Positions 28,358 through 38,432 of a stretch of 64,000 bases of DNA are shown here, one piece after another. This DNA is from Thecamonas trahens ATCC 50062 (lineage: Eukaryota > Apusozoa > Apusomonadida > Apusomonadidae). Position numbers and translations under genes: made by a program. How positions within the stretch are numbered: the first letter of the stretch is position 1; every line of letters starts with the position of its first letter. Below the pieces are notes generated by a model that saw nothing but the letters and a program-made list of their open reading frames with translations, searched no databases and had not been told where the DNA came from. The stretch covers positions 207,877 through 271,876 of the forward strand of contig NW_013657678.1 in assembly GCF_000142905.1 (NCBI RefSeq), in the 5' to 3' direction.

Positions 28358-28803
28358 ACCGATCGCCTGCACAGCGACAAGTGCCTCGAGCTGATGACCA
28401 AGACCAGTAGCGACCGAGATGATCACTGTAGGGGGTTGCGGGTCAGGGGGCGCGCGTGCTGAAGCGACAGCAGATGTGTGGCGGTGTTCAGGCAAGAGGC
28501 GATCAGGCAGGAGGTGACGAGGGCAGTGGGGACTCGTGCGGCAACGCTCTATCTCGATCTGGTGCCACCAGAGTTCGATCTGGCCACCTTGTGCTTGCTT
28601 GTGTGACGATAGCAAACTGGAGGGTGCGTTTGATTAGGCGGTTTCTGGTCCGCGCCAAACCAGTACCGCTGTCATTGTCACCGGATCATACCCGAGTTCT
28701 GCGACGACAATCTTTGGCTGAGTTCTTCACCCCTCGCTACCCCCCCCCCCCCACCCCCCCATCCCACCCCCTCACCCCCCACCCCTCCTTCCCACCCTCA
28801 CCC
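28358..28803. promoter_or_regulatory. Divergent promoter region, 446 bases
   Basis: Separates the NMNAT-like gene (-) from the large receptor-like gene (+). A C13 tract at 28740-28752 and further C-rich blocks lie within 65 bases of the receptor ATG. Part of it is open in frame with the NMNAT-like gene and may be that gene's N-terminus. Confidence 0.35.
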
Positions 28804-31800
28804 ATGACCATCCCTCCCCCCTACGTCCTCGCCACACTGACGTTCCTTTTCCTCCTCTACACGGTTGCAGCAGGCAAGCAGGCGTGCGGTGGTTCGTTGG
28901 TGGCTCCGACTCTGATCGACCTCAATGGAGCTGTTCCGCGCCACTTGGTCCTCTCAGATGTCGACGCAGACGGCAACACCGATGTGGTGTACGGCAACGA
29001 TGGCAAGGTTCTCGGCTGGTTTGAAAACAATGTTGCCGGTTCGGGTTATCATCGCTGGGTTCCTCATGTCATCGACTTGATCAGCGAGTCCATTGTCTTG
29101 GTCGGCCTTGCCCCCAATCTCGCTGGTGACGGCGAGACCGGCATCCTGGTCCTCACCCAGTACCGCGTCTTAGCCTACCCTCGCAGCACGCTTGCCCCGT
29201 ACTACATGTCGGAGACTAGCCGCGACATTGCATCGGACTTTAGCTCGGCCGACGACATGGCCGTCATTGACATCGACGCTGACGGACTGCCCGACGTCGT
29301 TGTCAGCTCGACAATTGTCATCATCTACATGAACATTGCTGCCGAACCGGGCTTCTTTGCGCCCAACGATGCAGAAAACACATTCTCGCCCTTTCTGGCT
29401 GCTGGCGACATCTCCGGTGATGGCGTGCCCGACCTTGCGCTCGCATCCAGCTCGAGGCTCGATTGGATCCCCCTCAACGCCGACGGCACCTTTTCAGGAA
29501 CTCCGCAGCTTGTGGCTTCACCGTCGCCGTCCATCCAGTCTGACGGTGCCATCATCGCCGACATGGACGGCGACTTGGATGGGGACATTGTGGTTTTCTC
29601 CAACTACCGCAGCAACATTGTGCTTGCACTCAACGACGGTGCAGGTGGGTCTTGGACGACTTCTACCGTTATCTCGAGTGTGAGTAGCATGCAGCACGTC
29701 GTTGTTGCCGACGGCAATGGCGACGGCAAGTTGGACGTCTTTGCCGCGGTATTCTCGGGAAATCGTATCTATTTCTATGCGGGGGACGGTGTCGGCGGCT
29801 TCGCCGCGTCCACAACTGCCGTCTCTACTACCCGACCCTACACGGTGGTAGTCGGTCATGTTGACGGGGATGCTGTCGTCGATGTTGTAGCCGGTCGGGG
29901 ATCTGACGTTGGCATTGCGTTTGGCAACGGCGACGGGACCTTTGGCTCACCGCCAGGCACCCCTGTGGCCATGGCCAATCCCGGTGGCCTTTCAGCCGCC
30001 ATAACCTCGAGTGACGTCGACGGCGATGGTATTGTCGATGTTGTTGTTGTTTGGGCCAACGGCGGGCTGGCCTGGCATCGCAACCTTGGCGACGGCTCGT
30101 TTGTTCTTGGCAGCGTTGTTGAGGCGTCGATGATGTTTGTGCCCATGACCATTGCGGCTGTTGATGTCGAAGGTGACGGCGACGTCGATTTGGTTTTGGG
30201 TCGAGTTGGCGTGACCAACATCATTTGGTACGCCAACGACGGCGCTGGAATCTTTACATCCATGGGAACTCTTGATCCGCTGGGCGATGCCGTTGTCGTC
30301 GTCACCGCTGACATCGACGGAGACCTGGATGACGACCTGTTTGCGCTCAGGGAAACCACCAGCAGCGTATGGTGGCTGCCGAACCTCGGCGGTGGCTCAT
30401 TTGGTAGCGCAATTGCCATTGACACATCCCAGGCGTTCATGTCGGAGCCGACGTCGGCCGCCTTTGCCGACTTTGACTCGTCCGGCTCGCTCGATTGTGT
30501 TGTCGTCTTCCGCTCCGACAATGCTCTAGCGTGGTACGAAAACACGGCCGGTGACGGCTCGACATGGACACGACACAATCTGCCGTACACTCCGCTGTAT
30601 CCGTTCATGGTCCGCGCCGGTGACTTTAACAACGACGGCAGGCCCGATGTCGTCGTGAGCAGCGAAGGCCAGCTCGCTTGGCTCGCTAATGTGCAGCCGA
30701 AGAGCCCCAGTCCGCACTGGACCGTTCACATTATTGACTCGGGCAGCCTGTACGACCTTACCGCCCTCGCGATCGGCGACATCAACGGCGATGGCCGTCA
30801 TGACATCGCGTTTGCGTCAGACGTCTCTGGCGCCGGTGGCCTCCATCTGCTGGCGTGGTATCCTGGGCTCGACTCTGGGGGTTTTGGCTCGCGCAAGCAG
30901 CTCTCCAGTGAGTTTCACGCCAAGCGCTTGCTCATCTTGGATGTCGATGGCGACGGCCTCGGCGACGTCGTGGCACAAGGCACGTCCCCGAGTAGTGATT
31001 CGAGCATCGCACTCTTTCGCAACGACCTCGGTGCCATGCCTGCGACATCCAAGTACCGGGGCCTCATTTCCAGGAAGGAAGCTGTTCCAAATGCTCCAAG
31101 TGAGGCTTCGTTTGTTGCTGCTGGCGACGTCGACGGCGACCTCATCGTCGACGTGGTGTTTGTCGGAGAAAGCACTGACGTTGTGGCTTGGCAGCGTGGC
31201 GTCGGAGGCGGCGAGCTCGACACCGCGCCACGGTCGATTCTCTCGGACTTTAACGGGGCGTCGATGGTTGTCCTCGTCGACGTCGACACCGATGGTGATC
31301 TCGACGTCATTGCCGCTGCCGCGACAGCCGGCGTCCCGCTGATCTGGGCTGAGAACGTGGGTGCTACTGGCGACTTTGCCGTCATTCACACCATTTCAAC
31401 GCAATCGCCGCCAGGCGTCTCATACATCGAAGCCGTCGACATTGACAGCGACACCGACTGGGATGTGGTCTCGGTCTGGAGTACCCGCAAAGTCATCTCG
31501 GTCTTTGTCAACCTCGACGGTTCCGGCACATACAGCAACGAAGTCGTTGTGGCCACGTCGGTCGACGCCTGGAAGTGCGTACTGACTGATGTGGATGGCG
31601 ATGGCGACACCGACATTGTGGCACTCGGGACCTTTTCCAGCCTCTACTACTACATCAACACGGGTGGAGCCGGGTTGGCTTGGACGGCGGCGTCCTGGAC
31701 GCTGCCCTCGTCGTACCACACCGAAGTGGCAGACACGCGATGGGCGGTGGCCGACTTTGACGCTGATGGCGCGCTCGATGTAGTTCACCGGGTCTTGGGC

Positions 31801-34800
31801 CCGACGCCGCTCCATTTCGTCCACTTTGTCTCGGACGTTTCGAGCGCCGCGCCGACAGCTGTGGCACTCCAGGTTTTTGACCGGATGAGATACGCCTGGC
31901 CAGTTGATGTCGACGCTGACGGCGACCTTGATCTTGTCATTCTCACCCAGGTCGAGAAGTATATCGGTGTTTTCGAGAACATCATCGCAGATGTCCCTGG
32001 CGGCGCGGCGCCAATTGCGGGCACTCCGTTTGTGTACCCATTCCACCTAGTTGCCAGCGCAGCTTACCAATCTACAGTGCCTGTACTGGTGGACATGGAC
32101 AGCGACGGTGACATGGACTGGCTGTTCAGCAGTGGGAGTCCCGAGTCGCTGTTTTGGATTCCGGCGGTAACAGCGCCAAGCGCCTTCTACGAGCCGTCGC
32201 CGCAGCAAGTTATGTTTGACGATAGCCTGGCAGCGTGTGGCAGTGCGCGTGGCTCGTTTGCTTGTCTGGCCGCCAATATCGGCCGGACCTCGCGGTGCGT
32301 CCGCGACACGCTTGTTCTCCCGGCGCGGACATTTGGCTGCCGGCTCGAGGCCCACTTTCCCATCGCCCACGAAATCGTTCTTGACGGCCGCGCAGGTGCC
32401 TCTTTTGACTGCACGCCCTTGTCGGCACCGACCGAGGTCGGTGGCGTGCTGTTCCAGGTTGTCAGTGGCGGCTATCTCGAGTTGCAACACTTGGCTGTGA
32501 CCAAGACCGGCAGTGCGCGAACGTCGCTGCTGGGCTCCCCGGGGCTGCGTGCTGATGGCGCTGGCGCGCGGCTAGTTCTGACCAACGTCACGCTGACGAG
32601 AGCGGTCTCGGACACGTCTGTCAATCCGAATCGGGTGCTTGCCGGCTATGGCGGGGCGCTTATGGCGACTTCGGGCGCCTCGCTGCGCGTTGTTGATACT
32701 GTTGTGAGCGACGCAGTTGCAGCTGTCACTGGCGGCGCGCTGTACGTGGCTGATGCCGAATCGAGCGCCACGCTGATCAACTCCATGATTGTGGAGTGCA
32801 CGGCGAAAGTCTCGGGCGGCGCCATCAGCGTCTCCAGCCTCGGCACAGTGTTTTTGCACAACTCGACTCTTGCACGCAACACGGCTGCCGCCGGCTTTGG
32901 TGGCGGGCTGTTTGTTGACGTCGGCGGACGCGCCGAGGTGATTGGTACGAACATGGTGAGCAACTCGGCACTTGGTGGTGGTGGCGTGTTTGTGCGCCCG
33001 GGCTCGTCCGCTGCTATCAGCTCATCGGCGCTGACAGGCAATATTGCGGCAGTCGGTGGCGCGCTGGCTACCGCCGACGCTAGTGTTGACGCTGTTACCC
33101 GAGCCAGCTCGATGGCGGAGGTGCCGACGCTGGAGCTGGGTGCCGCGTCGAACGCGTCTGCTATCACTCTGGTAGACTCTGTGGTGAGGAGCAACACTGG
33201 GGTGTCTTACGGTGGCGGCGCCTTTTTGTGCGACGGCTCGAGTGCTAGCATGCTTGTGGCCGGCTCGGGCTCGATCTGGTCGGACAATGTCGCGCTGCGG
33301 GGTGGAGCCCTAGGCTCGAGCGCCGACGTGCTTGTGTGCGCACATGCCGACGGCACCGACGGCGGATCAATTGTGACGAGTGCAGGCGTGGGGCGCCCGG
33401 CGTCCACGGGCCTCTAGCACTGCTGCGATGGGAGACGCCACCGGCGGCGAGCATGTCTGTCGGTTCGTCGCTGAGCGGATTCATCGTCGGGTACGACGCG
33501 TCGGGCAATACCGTGACGTACGCCAACACCGCGCTCCGGGTGGTGGTGGCGGCGAGCGCTGGCATCGGTTCCTCTGCTGCCGGCGACGTGCGGTTGGATG
33601 CCGCCACGACGCAGTTGCCCGACGTGGCGCTGCTGGTGGAAGAGCAGCGCGAGAACGAGCCACTTCCGACGGTGGCCTACGTTGTAGAAGTGGTGCGCGC
33701 CCCGGGCTCATCCGGCTTGCCAGTTGCGAGTCTGAGCGGGCGTGTGGCGTTGACAACCTGTGCTGTCGGGTACGGCAAAGAGACGACACTGCTGGCTGGA
33801 CATGGGGCGACCTTGTACACGCTCTGCCGTGAGTGTCCGGCGAGCTCTCACTCTGACGTTGTCGGGTTTGTGCCTTGCGTACCGATCAAGGAGTGCGGGA
33901 TCAACTCTGTAGATGTGTCATCGGCGCTGGACGCGGTTCCAGAGTGCATGTGCGACACAGGCTTTATGCTCGTGGGCATCAATCCTGAAGCAAGCTACGT
34001 GGTCGAGTGTGCCCCGTGTCCAAGTGGCGCGGTGTGCAAGCGCGGACGAGATCCGCCTCTGGCAGCGCCAGGGTATTATGGAGAGTCCAACTCGTCGTTT
34101 GTGCAATGCCGGAGGGCGAGCGGATGCCCGGGTGGCGCGGCGCGGAGCTGTGCCAAGGGCTACGTGGGATATATGTGCAACGTGTGCGATGTCGGATACT
34201 ACTCGAATGCCAATCAAGAATGCGTCGTGTGCCCACCCGAGTCGCAGGGTGCGCTTGCCGGCGGAATGGCGATTCTAGCAGCGATTGGTGCCGGTGCCGG
34301 AGTTGTTGTTGTGCTCTCGGTGGCCAAGGCGCGCAAGGGCATGGCTGGCGGAGGTAGTCTCCGCAAGCGGACAATGCCGGCTTCGCTGTCGATGATCTTG
34401 GTTGCGTTCCAGGTTGTGGGAATTTTGGGCGACATCGACTTGTCATGGTCGGGGCAAGCGCGCGGCGCACTGCGGTCTTTCAACATCGCCAACGTCGATG
34501 TCAATCTGTTTGCGTCCGAGTGCTCGCTGACCTCGTTCCACTACAAGTATGCGGTGTCGGTCTCGCTGCCGCTTGTGGTGTTCCTTGGCGCGGTAGCAAT
34601 TGCCACCACGCTACGCTTCTCGGCGATGCGGGCCAAGCTGTCTGGAGTGACGATGGGCGTGCTTGTGGATGCTGCGGTGTTCTCGATTGCGCCACTGGTG
34701 TATATTCCGATGGCGCGGGCGACGTTTGTGCTCTTTGATTGTACTCGGCTCCCGAACGGAGACTGGGTCCTTGATGCCGATCCAGGCGTGGGCTGCTTTG

Positions 34801-35843
34801 ATGAGGCTTGGTGGAGCGTGTTCCCGGTAGGCATTGGCGGGCTGGCCACGTATGTTATCGGCGTGCCGGCGTACTCGATGCTCGCGCTGATGCGGTCGCA
34901 GCACCAGTTGTTGGAACCTGCCACGTTTGCGCGATACGGCGAGCTGTACAAGCTCTACCGAGTCCCGTTTTACTGGGGCGGGGTGGCAGATCTGGGCAAG
35001 CGGCTTGCAATTGTGTGTACAGCCGTGTTTGTGTCTGACAGGCAGATTCCACAGATCGGGGTGCTGCTAACCATCCTGCTCTCAGCCTCGTGGGCCGTGC
35101 TCTCGTTCAAGCCGTACTACTATCCACTGTACAATCGGCTCGACTTCCAGCTCACAGTGGTTCTTGTGGTCATCTTGCTCCTGGGCGCGGCGTCACACGC
35201 GGATCCGGAGGCTGCAGACACGCTGTTTGTGCCCGTGGTCCTCATGCTCGTCATCCTGTGCTTCATTGGCGCGCGCGCGCTCTTTACCGACCTCCTCCAG
35301 ATAGTGCGCTCGCGGCGCAACAGATACTCGCCGGCGCATGATCGGGCCCGCCGGCTGGCGCGGCAGCTTGAGCGCGAAGTGCCGGATATGGCGCCCGAGC
35401 TGGGCGAGGCCGTCGCCGCTGTCGCCGTCCGCCTCGGCGAGGGCGAAGGCGAGTGGAGCTCGGACGGCGGGATGGCGCTGACCACCGTCGCCCTGGGCTC
35501 CTCGAACTCGTCCGAGGCTGGACCCGGATCTGCGCTCGTCGACGTGAGTTTGAGCGTGAGCTCGGATTCCAGTTCGGGTTTGGAATCGAGACGGAGCTCT
35601 CGCAGGTCGGCCCTCAGCTCATCGTCCAGCCGCTCGTCGTCGTGGAAGGCATCGAACCCGAGCTCTGCGCACTCGTCGAGCCGGCGGACGCATCCTTCGC
35701 TCCCACTGGTGGGTGTGGTCCAGGCCAAGCCGCTGAGCAGTAGGCAACCATCGCGCCGCAACCGTCCAAGCCTCTCTGGACGGCGGCGATCTTCGGCGGT
35801 CTGGCCGCAGTCGGGAGGCCGCCAAGGTCGCGACGAGCCGTGA
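28804..35843 (+). CDS. Giant receptor-like protein: FG-GAP/VCBS repeats, beta-helix, Cys-rich stalk, polytopic membrane domain
   Basis: About 2346 residues if one G is added to the GGGG at 33390-33393; without it the frame stops at 33417 while a second frame runs on to 35843. The start has a signal peptide (hydrophobic TLTFLFLLYTVAAG). Residues about 40-1110 hold some 20 FG-GAP/VCBS-type repeats with the calcium-binding DxDxDGxxD motif (DVDADGNTDVV, DIDADGLPDVV). Residues about 1140-1560 are a right-handed beta-helix with GGAL and GGGLF turns. A Cys-rich stalk follows (CRECPASS, CAPCPSGAVCKRG, CNVCDVGYY). About eight membrane helices occupy the region coded by 34240-35300. A Ser-rich cytosolic tail of about 180 residues ends the protein. 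It is probably a surface adhesion or receptor protein; the ligand is unknown. Confidence 0.8.
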
Positions 35844-35969
35844 GGTCTGGGTCTCACCGCAACACGACGACCCGGCGACCTGCGGACGGCAGACGGCAGA
35901 CAGCAGACAGTAGCCGAGACAAGCTAAACGTTTCACAACGCACTCACCCTGACTCGACTCTACACAACC
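35844..35969. promoter_or_regulatory. Short spacer before PSMD5
   Basis: 126 bases between two same-strand genes. No C-tract is present here, unlike most starts in the window. No other motif was recognised. Confidence 0.3.
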
Positions 35970-37553
35970 ATGTCTCTAGAGCAGGGCAGTGCATCGGCCG
36001 AGGCGAGGGCAACAGCCGGGGCGGCCATGGCGGCGGCGGTAGCGACGCTGGCGGCGGCGTTGGAGGGTCTGCCTGCGGCCGGAGCAGTTGAGGCTGTGGC
36101 GACGGCCATGGGCGACGTGCTGACGTGCGCAGCGGCAGGTGGGCGGCCGCGTGCGACCGAAGTTGGGCCGGGCTTTCCGCACGCGGCACTGGTGGCGAGC
36201 CTGGAGGCGGTGGTGCCCGAGTCGACCGACGACGATGCGGTGTGCCAGGTGGTGGCGCTGGTGGCCGCGGCGCCTGCGGAGCTCCCGCCTGTCTACGCCT
36301 CGCTTGCAGCGGCGCTGCTCGGCCTCGCTGGCGACGAGGTGCCACTGCGGCGGATGGGCCTCGCGCTGGAACTGGTCGAAGCGCGGCTGCCAGTCCTGCC
36401 GTCCCAGACGGCGCCGTGGGGCGCGCTGCTGTGGCGGACTCTCGCCCGCGACGACCTTGGGCTTGCAGCGCGGGCGAACGCGGCACTTGTGCGGCTTGCG
36501 GCTGCGGGTTCGGCGACGGTCTTTGCGCCCGAAGCGCTGGCGTGGGTCCAGGGGGCCTCGTTTACCCGTGATGGCGAGCTTGTTGCGCTTCGGGTGTGGG
36601 AGGCGCTGGTGGCGATTGCAGGTGCGGAGCCGACGGCGGCGCCGGTGGCGGCTGTGGCCGAGCACAAGCTGCTGGCGCCGCTACTGGAGACGCTGGCAGA
36701 CCCGAGCGTCGACGTGCTCATCCAGCTCAACATGCTCGAGCTTGTGGTGGCCGCGGTCCAGACTCGGGCTGGACGTGAGCTGCTCACCGGGTCGACGCTT
36801 GAGGCGCTGGCAAGTGTGGCGCTGGCGAGTGAGACGCTTCGGCCGATACGAGCCTCGCTGTTGCACATTGTGGCGCCGCAGGTGGCGCACGTGGCGCCGC
36901 ACCTTGATCTTGTGGCGCTTATGGCTGCACTGAGCAGCGACGACGCCTCGCTCGGCTTTGGCTCGCTTGGCCTAGCGCTCTCGACGCCGGAAGGGTTCGA
37001 CGCGGTCATGGGCCACGCCGACGGCCCGGGGTTGGTGGCGCTGGCGGCTGAGACTGCGCTGGCAGAGCCCGGCTCGCCGCTACACGCACCGGCCGACACG
37101 GTTGCGGCGCTGCACTCGCTCGGTGGCGCGCTGTCGAGCCTGCCAGACGAGGCGTCGGCGCGGCTGCTGGCCATTGTGACGGCGGCCGAGTCTGCTGGCG
37201 GAGCGGCGCTGCTCTCGCGACGCGAGCTGCCGTTCCCTGAGCAGCGCGTGGCAGTCTACGGGTTCCTAGCCGGTGCCGCAAGAAGCGGTGCCGGCATCGA
37301 GTGGCTGGCAGCGCTCCCGGGCTTTATGAGCCTCGTCTCGAACATTGCGTCGGACGTGGACAAGGCGTCGCTCGAGGCCAAGCACCGCATGGTCTGCGCC
37401 ATGACTGGTCACCCGGCGTCTGCGCTTGCCGCCGCCTTTGGGGACAACAGTGGGGCCCGCATCGCCCAGCTCGCCGAGTCTGGCATCCTCACGCCCGAGT
37501 CTGGCGTTGGCGGATCGCCGGCCGCCATGCTCCCGCCGGTGACCATTGCCTAG
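35970..37553 (+). CDS. PSMD5: 26S proteasome assembly chaperone PSMD5 (S5b/Hsm3-like)
   Basis: 527 residues, close to the 504 of the human protein, and all-helical ARM/HEAT-like. Diagnostic parts are DVLIQLNMLELV in the middle, ELPFPEQRVAVYGFLAGAA, LPGFMSLV, DKASLEAKHRMVCAM and the final AFGDNSGARIAQLAESG, in the same order as PSMD5. PSMD5 binds the Rpt1-Rpt2 base module during proteasome assembly and is released from the mature particle. No membrane or targeting signal is seen. The call is strong although the sequence is Ala-rich. Confidence 0.85.
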   Translation: MSLEQGSASAEARATAGAAMAAAVATLAAALEGLPAAGAVEAVATAMGDVLTCAAAGGRPRATEVGPGFPHAALVASLEAVVPESTDDDAVCQVVALVAAAPAELPPVYASLAAALLGLAGDEVPLRRMGLALELVEARLPVLPSQTAPWGALLWRTLARDDLGLAARANAALVRLAAAGSATVFAPEALAWVQGASFTRDGELVALRVWEALVAIAGAEPTAAPVAAVAEHKLLAPLLETLADPSVDVLIQLNMLELVVAAVQTRAGRELLTGSTLEALASVALASETLRPIRASLLHIVAPQVAHVAPHLDLVALMAALSSDDASLGFGSLGLALSTPEGFDAVMGHADGPGLVALAAETALAEPGSPLHAPADTVAALHSLGGALSSLPDEASARLLAIVTAAESAGGAALLSRRELPFPEQRVAVYGFLAGAARSGAGIEWLAALPGFMSLVSNIASDVDKASLEAKHRMVCAMTGHPASALAAAFGDNSGARIAQLAESGILTPESGVGGSPAAMLPPVTIA

Positions 37554-37790
37554 CCAATCGACGTTGTATGGCTGGGGCTTGAGGTTTGCCAGCCGACACT
37601 GGTGCCTTGGACGAGCCCGAATCGGAGTGAGAGCCCCCCCCCCCGTTTGGTCAGTGGCCAAGCGCCAGCCCCCGTTTGGGGCGAGAGCCAGCGCCGTAAA
37701 GAGCCAACATGAATGGAATGAGAATGGGCGACAGCCCGGCCGAACGACCACCGCACGCCTCTCTCTGCACACGCTGCGGTACGTGACAAA

Positions 37791-38341
37791 TGTACCCCCT
37801 CCCCCCCTACCCTCCCCCGCCCCTCCTCACTAACCTCTCCGAACAACCTCAGGTTCCCGTCCGAGTACGTCCCGACGGTCCCGTGCCCCGCCCGTGCTCC
37901 CCAACCCCACCGGCGAGCCGTACACCCTTGGGCTGTTTGATACTGCCGGTCAGGAAGATTACGACCGGCTCCTCACTCCCCCCACCACCACCGGTACTCC
38001 GCTTGCCACGGACCCCCACCTCCACCTCCCTGCCCCCACCAACTACCCTTCTTCTGGATACAGCCCATACTAGCATGCAGACCATTAAGTGTGTCGTGGT
38101 CGGTGACGGAGCCGTCGGAAAGACCTGCGACTCGGCTACCCTGGAGAAGCTGCGCAACGGCGGTCAGTCGCCGATCACCCGTGAGATGGGCGAGAAGATG
38201 GCCAAGGAGACTCGTGCCTCCAAGTACCTCGAGTGTTCGGCCCTGACCCAGGAAGGCCTCAAGACCACCTTTGACGAGGCCATCATGGCTGCGCTCCTCC
38301 CGCCGGTCACCACCAAGGAGAAGAAGTGCGCTTTGCTGTGA
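37791..38341 (+). pseudogene. Scrambled, incomplete Cdc42/Rho-type GTPase
   Basis: Pieces of one Cdc42-like protein lie out of order. At 37852-37880, after a CTAAC branch motif and CAG, is FPSEYVPTV (switch I). About 30 unmatched bases later, in another frame, is [20 protein letters not shown] (switch II, ending about 37970). At 38074 the true N-terminus begins ([18 protein letters not shown], the P-loop), fused straight to the C-terminal third (DSATLEKL to CSALTQEGL, ending in the CAAX box CALL). The segments between P-loop and switch I, and between switch II and the DSATLEK helix, are missing. As written it would lack both switches and could not be a working GTPase. The junction could have arisen at a CTGC microhomology. 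Misassembly of a multi-exon gene is the main alternative. Confidence 0.6.
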
Positions 38342-38432
38342 TTACTCTCGCTCCCCCCCCCTCCCCCCGCCCCGCCGTCCCGCCGCCCCTAGTACACGAC
38401 CCCAAACACCGTTTACACAGCCGTTCGTTCTC

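Noticed and set aside
33918-34504. Minus-strand frames opposite the receptor membrane region
   Set aside because: They overlap clearly hydrophobic helix-coding sequence on plus and show no domain.
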